In this document: in pieces, positions 53,888 to 62,495 of the stretch
How the letters are laid out: the number at the start of each line of letters is the position of its first letter
Numbering within the stretch: position 1 is the first letter of the stretch
From: Methylobacterium variabile
GTDB taxonomy: Bacteria > Pseudomonadota > Alphaproteobacteria > Rhizobiales > Beijerinckiaceae
Length of the DNA: 64,000 nucleotides
Assembly: GCF_001043975.1 (NCBI RefSeq)
Contig: NZ_LABY01000063.1
Span: 1-64,000, forward strand
Direction of reading: 5' to 3'
Program-made: the position numbers and the translations under genes
Notes under the pieces: model-generated
Databases searched by the model: none
Told to the model about the DNA's origin: nothing
Seen by the model: only the letters and a program-made list of their open reading frames with translations

Positions 53888-53940
53888 CCCTCTCCCCGGG
53901 GGCGGGGAGAGGGCTGCGCGCCCCTCGTCGGGGGCGCAGC
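53888..53940. repeat. Tandem GC-rich hairpins between the GT4 and PIG-L genes
   Basis: The first stem is 53888-53898 with 53903-53913 (CCCTCTCCCCG type). The second, GCTGCGCGCCCC-type, is 53913-53924 with 53931-53940. A related imperfect stem lies at about 54048-54077. The same CTCTCCCC(G) hairpin type occurs at 36729-36758, so this is a recurrent intergenic element. It could terminate the upstream part of the cluster or act as an mRNA processing site. Confidence 0.6.
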
Positions 53941-54104
53941 AAGCCCGCAGGGCGGGGGTGAAGGGGTGTGACCGGAGGAGGCACATCCGGGAACGTCCCC
54001 TCACCCTCGGCTACCGCCTCGCTCCGTCGACCATGACGTCGCCGAAGCCCTCTTCCCGCCCGCGGGGAGAGGAGGGATGCGCGCGAGCCCCGCTGGAGGT
54101 GCCC

Positions 54105-55340
54105 TCACAACAGGTGCGGCTCGGCCCGGAAGCGGCAGCCGGGATCGTGCGGCAGGTCCGGGTCGAAGGCCGGGTCCGGGCGCTCCCCCTTCACCGCCGC
54201 GTAGACGTCCATGATCTGGCGTCCCACCGCCTGCCAGGAATAGACCCGCCGGCACTCCTCCAGGGCCGACGCGGCGAGGCGGGCGCGCAGGGAGCGGTCG
54301 GTGATGACCCGGTGCAGCGCCTCGGCGAGCGCCGTCACGTCGCCGGGCTGGACCAGGAGCCCGTTCTCGCCGTCGCGCAGGCAGTCCGAGACGCCGACCG
54401 AGTGGGTCGAGACCACCGCCTGGCCCGCCGCCATCGCCTCCAGGATGGTGTTGGAGAACCCCTCCGCGTAGGTCGGCGAGACGAAGACGTCACCCATGGC
54501 ATAGAGGGCCGGCACCGCGTCGTAATCGGCGTAGCCGGTGAAGCGCAGCTCGGCCTCCGAGAAGCCCAGATCGGCCGCGAGCGACCGGGCCGGCTCGACG
54601 TCCGGGCCTATCCCCGAGACGACGGCGGAAAACGGCGTGCCGCGCAGGCGCAGCAGGCTCAACGCGTCGAGGAAGTCGAGCACGCCTTTCCGGCGGTCGA
54701 CCCGGCCGTGGTAGAACAGCCGCACCGGGTTGGCGGCGTCGCCGGGCTGCCAGCCCTCCGGTGGGCGGAAGCGCGCGGTGTCGACGGCGCCCGGCACGAT
54801 GGTGAAGCGGTCGGGGTCGCTGCCGAGCCGGTCGCAGACCTCGGCGACGAAGGAGCGTCCGCCGATCAGGAGCGCGTTGGCATGGGCGAGCACCCGCACC
54901 ATGGCGAGGCGGTGGGTCTCGCAGCACGAGCCGACCCAGTGGCCGTCGCCGCCCTGGATCGAGACCACGTTCGGCACACCGAGCTGCTTGGAGGCGATCA
55001 GCGTCGCGAAGCCGGTGGGATAACCGTACTGGGCGTGCAGCACGTCGAACGGCGTCGTCTCGTGCTCCGCCGCGATCGTCTCCACCATCGTGGCGATGTC
55101 GCGCTCGAAGTCGCCGCTCTCCTGCTCGCCGAGCTGCTCGAGGCCGATCACCCGCACGCCGGGCACCGGCGGCGGCGGGCCGCCGCCATAGACCCTGGTG
55201 CCGAAGGCGTCGCCCCGGTACTGGCTCACCATCGTGACGTCGTGGCCGGCGCCGACGAGTTCGCGCAGGAGGTTCTGCGCGTAGACGCTCATGCCGGAAA
55301 TCGCCGGGAAGTAGCGCCGGCTGACGAAGCACACCCTCAT
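54105..55340 (-). CDS. Family 4 glycosyltransferase
   Basis: The 411-residue GT-B enzyme opens MRVCFVSRRYFPAISGMSVY with the acceptor-side Gly-rich loop, has FYHGRVDRRKGVLDFLDALS at the hinge and the donor-site EGFSNTILEAMAAGQAVVST (E-x7-E). The layout is like MshA, which joins GlcNAc to inositol 3-phosphate, although many other GT4 acceptors are known. ATG 55340 has GGGAG upstream and overlaps the previous stop (ATGA). Located between the isomerase and the deacetylase, it probably attaches a sugar to the cluster product. Confidence 0.88.
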   Translation of the reverse strand: MRVCFVSRRYFPAISGMSVYAQNLLRELVGAGHDVTMVSQYRGDAFGTRVYGGGPPPPVPGVRVIGLEQLGEQESGDFERDIATMVETIAAEHETTPFDVLHAQYGYPTGFATLIASKQLGVPNVVSIQGGDGHWVGSCCETHRLAMVRVLAHANALLIGGRSFVAEVCDRLGSDPDRFTIVPGAVDTARFRPPEGWQPGDAANPVRLFYHGRVDRRKGVLDFLDALSLLRLRGTPFSAVVSGIGPDVEPARSLAADLGFSEAELRFTGYADYDAVPALYAMGDVFVSPTYAEGFSNTILEAMAAGQAVVSTHSVGVSDCLRDGENGLLVQPGDVTALAEALHRVITDRSLRARLAASALEECRRVYSWQAVGRQIMDVYAAVKGERPDPAFDPDLPHDPGCRFRAEPHLL

Positions 55341-56161
55341 CGCCGGCACTCCCGCAGGTAGCGCAGGGAATCCGGGATCATCCGGTCGGCCCGGTGGCTC
55401 TCGCGCGAGAGCTCGACGCAGACGAGCTTATCGAAGTTGATCGCCTCCAGGGCGTCGAGCACGCCGGCTACGTCCATGTCGCCCTCGCCGAAGGGCAGGT
55501 GGATGTGGGTGCCCCGCGCCATGTCCTCGATCGCCACGGTGCCGAGCCGGTCGGCGAACTCCGTCACGGCGGCCGCGGGCTCGCGCTCCTGCGTCACCAG
55601 GCAGTGGCCGGTATCGAGGGCGAGGCGCAGGCCGGGCAGGCCGAGGGCGGCGTAGTCGTCCAGGGTCTCGATCAGCATGCCGGGCTCGGGCTCGAGCGCC
55701 GCGACGACCCGGCGCTCGGCGGCGTAGGCCACGACCTCCTCCAGGCCCGCCCGCAGCCAGTCCCTCGCCTCCGCCGGATCGACGCCCGGCTTCGGCACGC
55801 CGGCCCAGAACGACACCGCCTCCGAGCCGAGGATCGCCGCGATGTCGATGGCGCGGTGCAGGAAGGCGACCCGGCGGGCCCGGCCGGCGGGGTCCGCCGT
55901 CACCAGGGTCGGCTCGTGCTTGGCCCGCGGGTCGAGGAGGAAGCGGGCGCCGGTCTCGATCACCGAGCCGAGGCTCAAGCTGTAGAGCCGGCCGCGCACC
56001 CGCTCGGCCTCGCGCGCCCAGTCCTCGGCGAACGGATCGAGGTGGTGGATGTCGAGGGTGAGCGCGACGCCGTCGTAGCCGGCCTCGGCGATCAGGCTCA
56101 GGGCGTCGTCGAGGCGGTGGTTGGCCGCCCCGTTGGTGTTGTAGGCGAAGCGCAAGGTCAT
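55337..56161 (-). CDS. Sugar phosphate isomerase/epimerase-type TIM barrel protein
   Basis: The 274-residue protein fits the AP_endonuc_2 fold: RFAYNTNGAANHRLDDALSL, YDGVALTLDIHHLDPF, the metal ligand region ALEPEPGMLIETLDDYAAL, LRLALDTGHCLVT (Asp/His) and ELSRESHRADRMIPDSLRYL at the end. IolE/IolI-type inositol dehydratases and keto-inositol isomerases belong to this fold, as do other xylose-isomerase-like enzymes. Its start and stop each overlap a neighbour by four bases (ATGA), a tight operon. With an inositol synthase and an Idh-type dehydrogenase nearby, a cyclitol substrate is plausible. Confidence 0.88.
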   Translation of the reverse strand: MTLRFAYNTNGAANHRLDDALSLIAEAGYDGVALTLDIHHLDPFAEDWAREAERVRGRLYSLSLGSVIETGARFLLDPRAKHEPTLVTADPAGRARRVAFLHRAIDIAAILGSEAVSFWAGVPKPGVDPAEARDWLRAGLEEVVAYAAERRVVAALEPEPGMLIETLDDYAALGLPGLRLALDTGHCLVTQEREPAAAVTEFADRLGTVAIEDMARGTHIHLPFGEGDMDVAGVLDALEAINFDKLVCVELSRESHRADRMIPDSLRYLRECRR

Positions 56162-57714
56162 GCCGCCCTCCCCCGGCGCTCGAGGCGGAACGGCGCGTGG
56201 TGCGATTCCGGCTCGCGGTAGAGCGGGTAGAGCGGTCCGACGATCGCTTCCGCCAGGGCGACGTCGAACAGCGGCTGGCCGCCGAAGCGTTCCAGCGCCT
56301 CCGGCGTCAGGCGCACCGGGCGCAAGCTCTCGCTCTCCTCACCGAAGCAGATCAGCGGGTGGTCGCGCTCGATGAGCTTTCGCGTGTTGCGCTCGCCGAT
56401 GCGGTAGTAGCTCATGGTCTCGACCTCGAGCCCCGGCACGATCGCCTTGACGATGCCGACGCCGCCACCCGGCGGCGAGGCGTCGACGTAGAGAACGTCG
56501 AAGCCCCCGGCCTCCAGCCGCTCGCGGGCGATGCGGCCGCGGTCCTGGCCGGTCGGGGCGGGTTGCGTCGGCAGGTCGGTGAAGCGCTTCGTCGCGCGCT
56601 CGGAATAGACCGTCTGGCTGAGGAAGCCCCGCAGGGTCTCGGCCGGCTCGCCGATCCAGTCGAGCATCGCGGCGAGCGCCCGGCCCTCCTCGAGGTCGAG
56701 GCTCGGCAGGGCCTTCTCGATGAAGGCGTCGACGTAGCCGGGCGGAGTGATCGAGCGGGCAAGGTCGAGGGGACCGTGCCCGAAGGTCTTGCGCACCCGC
56801 GCCGCCTGGAACTCGAGGATCGCCTTGCGCAGGGCCCGCTCGCGGTCGGGATCGCAGGCCTCGCCGCAGGCCGAGAGCGCGATCGGCGCAGGCGTGCGCG
56901 AGGCATCGACGTCGTAGCCGACGCAGTAGACGTTGGTGAAGCCGAACTGGTCGGTGGCGAACTTGGGCATCGCGCGGATGCCCAAGGATTCGAGCCGGTC
57001 GAGCATGCCCCTCGTCTCGGGGGCGAGGCCCTCCGATGTGTCGAGCATCACGCCCTGGTCGAGGGCGCGGAACAGGAGGCCGTTGCCGTCGCGCTGGAGC
57101 AGTTCGAGGAGCCCATGCCCGAGGGCGAAATCCACGTCCGGCCCGGCGCCGAGCCCGTTGGTGATGAGGTTGGTGAAAGGCTGGTAGCCCGGCGACAGCT
57201 CGAAGTAGTCGGTCGCTGCCAGATCGAGCGGCATCAGCACGGTCTCGCCGGTGCGCGCCCGCACGGTGCCGGTCCATTCGAGGACGGTGTCGCGGTTCAC
57301 GGGGCTGCCCGCCGGCAGGCCGAGGGTGAGCGGATCGGCGACCGACGTGGCGCCGAAGACCCGCACGAGGTCGTGGTAGCTGCCGCGCTCCTTCTTGCGC
57401 GGGATCAGCGCCAGGCTCGGCATCAGGTTCTCGGCGATCTCGGCCACCGAGCCGATGATCGCCTCGTCGTCGGTGGCGCCGTACCCGATGCCGCTCGGCA
57501 TCGCGCCGACGAAGTAGGGATCGTCGAGAAAGAGCGAGACGAACCAGCACGGCACCCCGGTGCGGTCGAGGGGTGCGAGCGGGAAGCCGACGATCCGGCC
57601 CGGCGGCAGCACGTCGAGATAGGCCCGGACCGCGTCCGGCAGGCGCGCGGGCAGGCCCTCGATGACCCGCGTCTGGCCGTAGGTGTAGGGGCGGGGTGCG
57701 GTAGGTCTGTCCAC
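56158..57714 (-). CDS. Divergent YcaO-family protein
   Basis: The 518-residue protein has the YcaO core. The first glutamate pair is in GATDDEAIIGSVAEIAENLM (E92, E95), with Asn96 where the usual ER pair has Arg; the second is NGLGAGPDVDFALGHGLLEL then LQRDGNG (E204, R208, D209), and QAARVRKTFG contributes a later Gln/Arg. YcaO enzymes use ATP to activate amide bonds for azoline, thioamide or amidine formation. No TfuA, ocin-ThiF or precursor peptide gene is visible. The start is GTG at 57714, 23 bp after the oxidoreductase. In this cluster it may activate an amide in an inositol-linked molecule; the substrate is unknown. Confidence 0.8.
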   Translation of the reverse strand: MDRPTAPRPYTYGQTRVIEGLPARLPDAVRAYLDVLPPGRIVGFPLAPLDRTGVPCWFVSLFLDDPYFVGAMPSGIGYGATDDEAIIGSVAEIAENLMPSLALIPRKKERGSYHDLVRVFGATSVADPLTLGLPAGSPVNRDTVLEWTGTVRARTGETVLMPLDLAATDYFELSPGYQPFTNLITNGLGAGPDVDFALGHGLLELLQRDGNGLLFRALDQGVMLDTSEGLAPETRGMLDRLESLGIRAMPKFATDQFGFTNVYCVGYDVDASRTPAPIALSACGEACDPDRERALRKAILEFQAARVRKTFGHGPLDLARSITPPGYVDAFIEKALPSLDLEEGRALAAMLDWIGEPAETLRGFLSQTVYSERATKRFTDLPTQPAPTGQDRGRIARERLEAGGFDVLYVDASPPGGGVGIVKAIVPGLEVETMSYYRIGERNTRKLIERDHPLICFGEESESLRPVRLTPEALERFGGQPLFDVALAEAIVGPLYPLYREPESHHAPFRLERRGRAA

Positions 57715-57737
57715 GATGCGACGACTCCTCGCGGGCC

Positions 57738-58772
57738 TCAGGCGGCCGGCGCGACGGCGGGAAGATGCGAGGGGGATGCGGCGTAGGCGCGGGCGAGGAG
57801 CCGCATGGTGTGCAGGTCGCGCCCGGCCGACCAGGCGCCCCGTCCGGCCGGGTCGCGCAACGCGCGTCCGAAGGCCCGCACCTGCTCCAGGAACGGCGAG
57901 GCCTCACCGTCGAAGGCGAGCGACACGGCCTTGCCCGTGGCGCCGTCGGTGAAGGTGACGCGCCCCCCCGCCTCCTGGCCCATGGTGTTCTCGGCCACGA
58001 GCAGGCCCTTCGTGCCGGCGATCTCGAGGCGCCGGCGCGGCAGCGCGTCGGGGCAGTTGTAGGCGACGTGCAGGCTCGCCAGCACGCCGGAGCCGGTCCG
58101 GCCGATGAGCAGCGCACCGTCGTCGACGGCGTAGTCCTGCGCCCGGGCCTGGGTGAGCGCGGTGATGTCGAGGATCGGCTCGCCGAGCAGGAAATCCGTC
58201 AGGTCGAGGCCGTGGGGAGCGAGGTCCATCAGCGCGCCGCCGCCGGCCTGGGCCTGGTCGATGCGCCAGTTCTGCTGTCCGGGAATTGCCGTCCAGGCCC
58301 GGTCGAGCCAGCAGGCGTAGACGATCCGCACCGCCGTGACGGTGCCGACCCGGCCGGCGCGGATCTCGTCGCGCAGCAGACGGTGGGCCGGGTGGTGGCG
58401 CTGGTCGAAGGCGGTGCCGTAGAGGATCCCGGTGCGGGCCACCGCCGCCGCCATTGCCTCGGCGTCGGGAAGCACCGCCGCCATCGGCTTCTCGCACAGG
58501 ATCGCCTTGCCGGACGCGGCCAGGGCCTCGACGGCGCCGCGATGGAGGTGGTTGGGCGTCGCGACGTAGACCGCCTCGACCTCCAGCTCGGCTAGCAGCC
58601 CGGCGAGGTCGGCGTGGCCCCGCGCGCCGAGGCGGCTGGCCGCCTCCCGCGCCTCCGCCCCGGGATCGCAGACCGCGACGAGGCGGTGGCCGGCAGCCCG
58701 GATCGCCGGCGCCATGAAGTCCCGGGCGACCCAGCCGAACCCGACGATGCCCCAGCCGACTGCGTCAGGCAT
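57738..58772 (-). CDS. Gfo/Idh/MocA family NAD(P)-dependent oxidoreductase
   Basis: The 344-residue enzyme has the Rossmann motif GWGIVGFGWVARDFMAPAIR, the family lysine in ILCEKPMAAVLPDAEAM (EKP), and a C-terminal beta-sheet domain with GGGALMDLAPHGLDLTDFLL supplying the catalytic Asp/His. Substrates are sugars and cyclitols such as myo-inositol. GTG 58775 (overlap GTGA) and ATG 58772 are both possible starts. Its position between the methyltransferase and the YcaO gene in a minus-strand operon with inositol-phosphate synthase makes an inositol or keto-inositol oxidation likely but unproven. Confidence 0.9.
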   Translation of the reverse strand: MPDAVGWGIVGFGWVARDFMAPAIRAAGHRLVAVCDPGAEAREAASRLGARGHADLAGLLAELEVEAVYVATPNHLHRGAVEALAASGKAILCEKPMAAVLPDAEAMAAAVARTGILYGTAFDQRHHPAHRLLRDEIRAGRVGTVTAVRIVYACWLDRAWTAIPGQQNWRIDQAQAGGGALMDLAPHGLDLTDFLLGEPILDITALTQARAQDYAVDDGALLIGRTGSGVLASLHVAYNCPDALPRRRLEIAGTKGLLVAENTMGQEAGGRVTFTDGATGKAVSLAFDGEASPFLEQVRAFGRALRDPAGRGAWSAGRDLHTMRLLARAYAASPSHLPAVAPAA

Positions 58773-60001
58773 CACCAGCGCTCCGGCAGGTCGACGAACT
58801 CGCGGATGCGGGCGCGGTCGACGGTCTCAGGCGTCGCCTCCAGGGTCTCGGGGCCCGCGGAGTGCATCGGATAGGTGGCGCGGGGCGCGTACTCGTCGCG
58901 GTAGCGCTCGGAGGGCCAGGCGACCGCGTAGCCGCCGGAGGGATCGGGCCGGTAGAGCGGATTCAGGCGCAGGTGCGCGCCTTCCCGCGGCAGGGTCAGC
59001 CCGTCGACGAGGGGGCGGGGCGCCGGCCGCATGCCGGGGCCGCAGACCACCGAGAACGCCTCGACGTGGTCGAGGGCGGCAGGCTCGGCCGGCACCGGCG
59101 CGCGGGCCTCGACGAGCGCCCGGGTTAGCTCGTCGTCGTCGTAGACGAGCCCGTCGGGAAACAGCTCCTCGATCTCGGCGGCCGAGACCGCGTGCCCGGC
59201 CGAGAAGCCGGGCCGGGCGCTGTTGTGGACGTGGCTGAGCGCCAGCCAGCCCTCCTCGCCGGCGGTCTTGCGCAGGCAGTCGAGGATACGAGCCTTCTCC
59301 GGCAGGAAGTAGAACGCGTCGTGGCACATCACGAGGTCGACCGGAGCCTGGTCGATCGGCCAGTGCGGCGAGGCGGCGTCGAAGCAGACGAGCTGCGGGC
59401 GCTGCCCGGCGACCCAGTGGCGGGCGACCCAGAGCTTGGCGAACACCACGTCGCCGCCCGACACCCGCACGCCCCGCCCCTGCAACTCGCGCAGGTAGTG
59501 GCCGATGCCGCAGGCGAGCTCGAAGGCGCAGGCCGGCTTGTTCCAGTGCGCCTCCAGCAGGGCGAGGCCGGCGAGATAGGTCGGGTCGCTCCAGCGATGC
59601 ACGAAGTAGTCGCCGACCCGGCCCCAGCCGAGGCGGGCGCAGGCCTCGCGCAAGCTGACGTACTTCATCTCCCGCACGAGGTCGCGCAGGGTCGCGGGGT
59701 CGGCGCGAGGGCCGGTCCACCACTCGTCCTGGTCGGCGAGCAGCAATTCGAGGGCGTGGCCCGGCGCGCCCTTGTCGAGGTGGCCCAGCACCTCGCGCAC
59801 GAGGTCGTCGCGCCCGACCCGCAGGTAGGGGATGCCGTCGACCACCGGCCAGCGCGGACCGCGCTTGCCCTCGCGCAGGGAGTGGGGCGTGTCGTGGTGC
59901 AGCGCCTCGCCGGTCACCGGCGAGAGGAGCCCGAACGGGATCACGGATGCGTTTCCTCGCGGCGCCCACCACTCGGCAGGCTCTGACGTGAGATAGAGCA
60001 C
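58772..60001 (-). CDS. SAM-dependent methyltransferase-fold protein
   Basis: The 409-residue protein begins with a Trm112-like segment (LLSPVTGEALHHDTPHSLRE to WPVVDGIPYLRV, residues about 24-60, without zinc Cys residues), followed by a class I methyltransferase core: motif I CAFELACGIGHYLRELQGRG, LVMCHDAFYFLPEKARILDC as motif IV/V. The C-terminal 150 residues are a Pro/Arg/Tyr-rich extension without recognised fold. It is the third gene of the cluster, 34 bp after the HD gene. The acceptor of the methyl group is unknown. Confidence 0.82.
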   Translation of the reverse strand: MLYLTSEPAEWWAPRGNASVIPFGLLSPVTGEALHHDTPHSLREGKRGPRWPVVDGIPYLRVGRDDLVREVLGHLDKGAPGHALELLLADQDEWWTGPRADPATLRDLVREMKYVSLREACARLGWGRVGDYFVHRWSDPTYLAGLALLEAHWNKPACAFELACGIGHYLRELQGRGVRVSGGDVVFAKLWVARHWVAGQRPQLVCFDAASPHWPIDQAPVDLVMCHDAFYFLPEKARILDCLRKTAGEEGWLALSHVHNSARPGFSAGHAVSAAEIEELFPDGLVYDDDELTRALVEARAPVPAEPAALDHVEAFSVVCGPGMRPAPRPLVDGLTLPREGAHLRLNPLYRPDPSGGYAVAWPSERYRDEYAPRATYPMHSAGPETLEATPETVDRARIREFVDLPERW

Positions 60002-60035
60002 GGGCGCGAACGCCCAGGGGCGTCCACTGTCCGCC

Positions 60036-60977
60036 TCACGACAGCCGCATGTCGGCGAGCACCCGGTCGTGGAAGCCCTTCACCGGGCCGTCATGGACGA
60101 GGGCCATCTCGCCCAGCACCGTGTCCATGGTGAGCGAGGCCGCCCGCAGATGCTGGGCGATCTGGAGCACCCGGTCGATCACGTCGGCGGCGTGGAAGGC
60201 CCGCCCCTCCGCGGTGCCGTCATCCGGCAGGATCTTGCGCGATGACGCCACGACCTCGCGCAACGGCGCGTCCAGCTCGGACAAGGCTCGCTCGCTCAAG
60301 GTCGCGATGACGGAGTCGAGGTGGTCCCCAAGCAGGATCTCGCCGGTGAAGCCCGCATCCGGCATCAGCGCGTTGTGCAGGTGGTGGGCCAGCGCTGCGA
60401 CGAAGACCGTCGTCGGGTCGGCGCCGTAGAACGGGCTCAAGGCCACGCCGTAGGCCGCCACCATCAGGCAGTGCTCGGCGTGGTTCTCAGGCGGCTCGAG
60501 CAGGATGCGCGGCTTGCCCGGGCAGGTGACGCCGGCACGCGGCTGGTCGGCCTGGAGGCGGGCGAAGGCCGGCATCGGGCCGGGCGTCCAGTCCCGCGGC
60601 GCGGCCAGGCAGGCGCGCAAGGCCGAGGCAAGGGCGGGATCGAGCGGGCCCGCCACCTCGTCGAAGCCCCGCACCAGCACGGCGGAGGCCTCTTCCGGCG
60701 AGAGGCCGGCGAGGCTCAGGAAGGCCGCGTCGAGGTCGCCGAGGCGCGAGGCGGCGAGCGCCTTGGCGGTGATGTCGAGGGCGAGGGCCTTCGGATCGGC
60801 CCCGCCGGTCAGCGCCGACCAGGCCTGGAGGAAGAGCCGCTCGGCGATCGAGCCGTCGCGCCCGGCGGACCGGACGCGCTTGATGTCGTTGAGCTCGACC
60901 AGGAGGTCGCGCAGGGGGAGCGGGGCGTGAGCCCCGCCCGCCGCAAGCGGATTGGCGGGAATTTGGCTGCCGGCCAT
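60036..60977 (-). CDS. HD-domain hydrolase-like protein
   Basis: The 313-residue protein has a helical N-terminal half and an HD-type core: ENHAEHCLMVAAYGVAL with the first His, VAALAHHLHNALMPDAGF with the His-His, and later DVIDRVLQIAQHL with the closing Asp. Such domains act as phosphohydrolases or metal-dependent oxygenases; myo-inositol oxygenase has an HD-like fold, but its motifs are not obvious here. It follows the inositol-phosphate synthase by two bases, suggesting coupling. Dephosphorylation of inositol phosphate would be a logical job, but this is inferred. Confidence 0.75.
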   Translation of the reverse strand: MAGSQIPANPLAAGGAHAPLPLRDLLVELNDIKRVRSAGRDGSIAERLFLQAWSALTGGADPKALALDITAKALAASRLGDLDAAFLSLAGLSPEEASAVLVRGFDEVAGPLDPALASALRACLAAPRDWTPGPMPAFARLQADQPRAGVTCPGKPRILLEPPENHAEHCLMVAAYGVALSPFYGADPTTVFVAALAHHLHNALMPDAGFTGEILLGDHLDSVIATLSERALSELDAPLREVVASSRKILPDDGTAEGRAFHAADVIDRVLQIAQHLRAASLTMDTVLGEMALVHDGPVKGFHDRVLADMRLS

Positions 60978-60979
60978 CC

Positions 60980-62170
60980 CTAGTGGACGCCGAGCCAGTC
61001 GAGCAGCATGCGCTCCTGCGCGCCGAAGGCGTGCTCGGGGCCGTGGCCGTTCTTGACCATCGGCGCCTTGAAGAACAGCGACAGCTGCTCCTGCACGCCG
61101 CCGTCGCCGCGCTTCTTGGCGAGATCGAGCACGCGGGCGATCTCGATCACCAGCGGCGCGGCCAGGATCGAGTCCTTGCACAGGAAGTTGATCTTGATCT
61201 GCATCCGCTGGCCGAGGAAGCCGGTGACGTCGATGTTGTCCCAGGCTTCCTTGTCGTCGCCGCGCGGCCGGTAATAGTGGATGTGGACCAGGTGATCCTC
61301 GACCGGATAGCCGAGGATCGAATCCAGCACCGTGCCCTTGGTGTTGAGCTTGGACTGGAGCGAGTCCTTGTCGTTGAGCGCCAGGCCGTCGCGGTTGCCG
61401 AGGATGTTGGTCGAGAACCAGCCGTCGACGTGCAGCGCCCGCGACTTGAGCGCCGGAGCCAGCACCGTCTTCATCATGGTCTGGCCGGTCTTGCCGTCCT
61501 TGCCGGCGACCGGAACGTTCATCTGCTTGGCGAGGTCGACGAGCGCCGGCACGTCGGCGGCGACGGAGGGCGTGAAGTTGGCGTAGGGGATGCCGTTCTT
61601 GATCGCCGCGTAGGCGTAGAGCATCGCCGGGCTGATCGCCTCGTCGCTGGCATCGAGGCCGCGCTCGAAGGCGGCCGCCGAGTTCAGCGTCGGGTCGTCG
61701 AGGTCGGGCCAGCGCTCGGTCGAGGCGAGGTTGACCACCACCACGTCGTCGACGCCGGATTCCTCGCGGAAGCGCTTGAGGTCGTCGGCGATGCAGTCGA
61801 CCGCCTCGCGGTGGTCCTTGGCGACGATGCGGTTGCCGCCGTCGATGTTCTTGCAGAACTTGGCGCTGCCGACCGCCGGCCACGGCTTCATGCCGTTGAG
61901 CACCTGGGCGCCGTTCTCGAGATCCTGCTTGGTGAGCACGCCGTGCCCGCTCGCCGCGGCGCCAAGGTCATCGCCGTTGAGGTCCCAGCCACCGAAGACG
62001 AGATCCTTGTACCCGACCATCCCGGCCACAGCGTGGCCCGCAAGGGGCAGTCCATCGAGACGGTTCGAACCGGACTTGATCATCTCGATGCCGGCGATGG
62101 CAGTGGTGGCGACAGCCCCACCCATCCCGACGAAAGCGACGCCGAGGCGCCGACCGGGCTGCATGCTCAT
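60980..62170 (-). CDS. ino1: Myo-inositol-1-phosphate (1L-myo-inositol-3-phosphate) synthase
   Basis: The 396-residue NAD-dependent isomerase turns glucose 6-phosphate into inositol phosphate. The Rossmann start RRLGVAFVGMGGAVATTAIA, LVFGGWDLNGDDLGAAA, NFTPSVAADVPALVDLAKQM, and the catalytic-lysine region PVAGKDGKTGQTMMKTVLAP are present. Length and motifs fit bacterial Ino1. It is the first gene of a nine-gene minus-strand cluster with an HD protein, a methyltransferase, an oxidoreductase, a YcaO protein, an isomerase, a GT4, a deacetylase and a UDG-like protein, and would supply the cyclitol. ATG 62170 has AGAGGA about 15 bp upstream. The frame continues to 62902, but only the part from 62170 is protein-like. 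Confidence 0.92.
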   Translation of the reverse strand: MSMQPGRRLGVAFVGMGGAVATTAIAGIEMIKSGSNRLDGLPLAGHAVAGMVGYKDLVFGGWDLNGDDLGAAASGHGVLTKQDLENGAQVLNGMKPWPAVGSAKFCKNIDGGNRIVAKDHREAVDCIADDLKRFREESGVDDVVVVNLASTERWPDLDDPTLNSAAAFERGLDASDEAISPAMLYAYAAIKNGIPYANFTPSVAADVPALVDLAKQMNVPVAGKDGKTGQTMMKTVLAPALKSRALHVDGWFSTNILGNRDGLALNDKDSLQSKLNTKGTVLDSILGYPVEDHLVHIHYYRPRGDDKEAWDNIDVTGFLGQRMQIKINFLCKDSILAAPLVIEIARVLDLAKKRGDGGVQEQLSLFFKAPMVKNGHGPEHAFGAQERMLLDWLGVH

Positions 62171-62495
62171 CGGTAGGGATTGTCCTCTTCGCTGACCCGC
62201 GGACCCCGAACAGGGCGCTGGGGCATCGTTCGCCCACTCCGCGTGGCGACAGGAAATGTCCCGGGAAGTATTTGGTTCCGGCGAGTGCGCGATTTTTTCG
62301 TGTCCCGGACATCGATCGGGCGGCCCGTGTCGTCGCCTGCGCGAGGACCCGAGAGGCCGCCGCGCCGCAAAATGGCCCCAGGGCCTGCCCCCGCCTCGTC
62401 CCATTCTGGACACACCGGACGGCCAGAGGTGCCGGAGAGCGAAGCACGGCGCGGCCCGCAAGGACCGGATCCGCGCGAAGGACAAAAGGTTGGAG
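62171..62495. other. 325-bp divergent intergenic region upstream of the inositol cluster
   Basis: No gene is supported. An imperfect palindrome around CCCGGG at about 62253-62275 (AAATGTCCCGGGAAGTATTT) sits about 85 bp upstream of ino1 and could be an operator. The region must hold promoters for the minus-strand cluster and for the plus-strand transglycosylase; no confident -35/-10 was found. Confidence 0.35.

Noticed and set aside
53100..62170. Mycothiol biosynthesis as the function of the inositol/GT4/PIG-L cluster
   Set aside because: MshC (cysteine ligase) and MshD (acetyltransferase) are missing, extra YcaO, oxidoreductase and methyltransferase genes are present, and mycothiol is an actinobacterial thiol.
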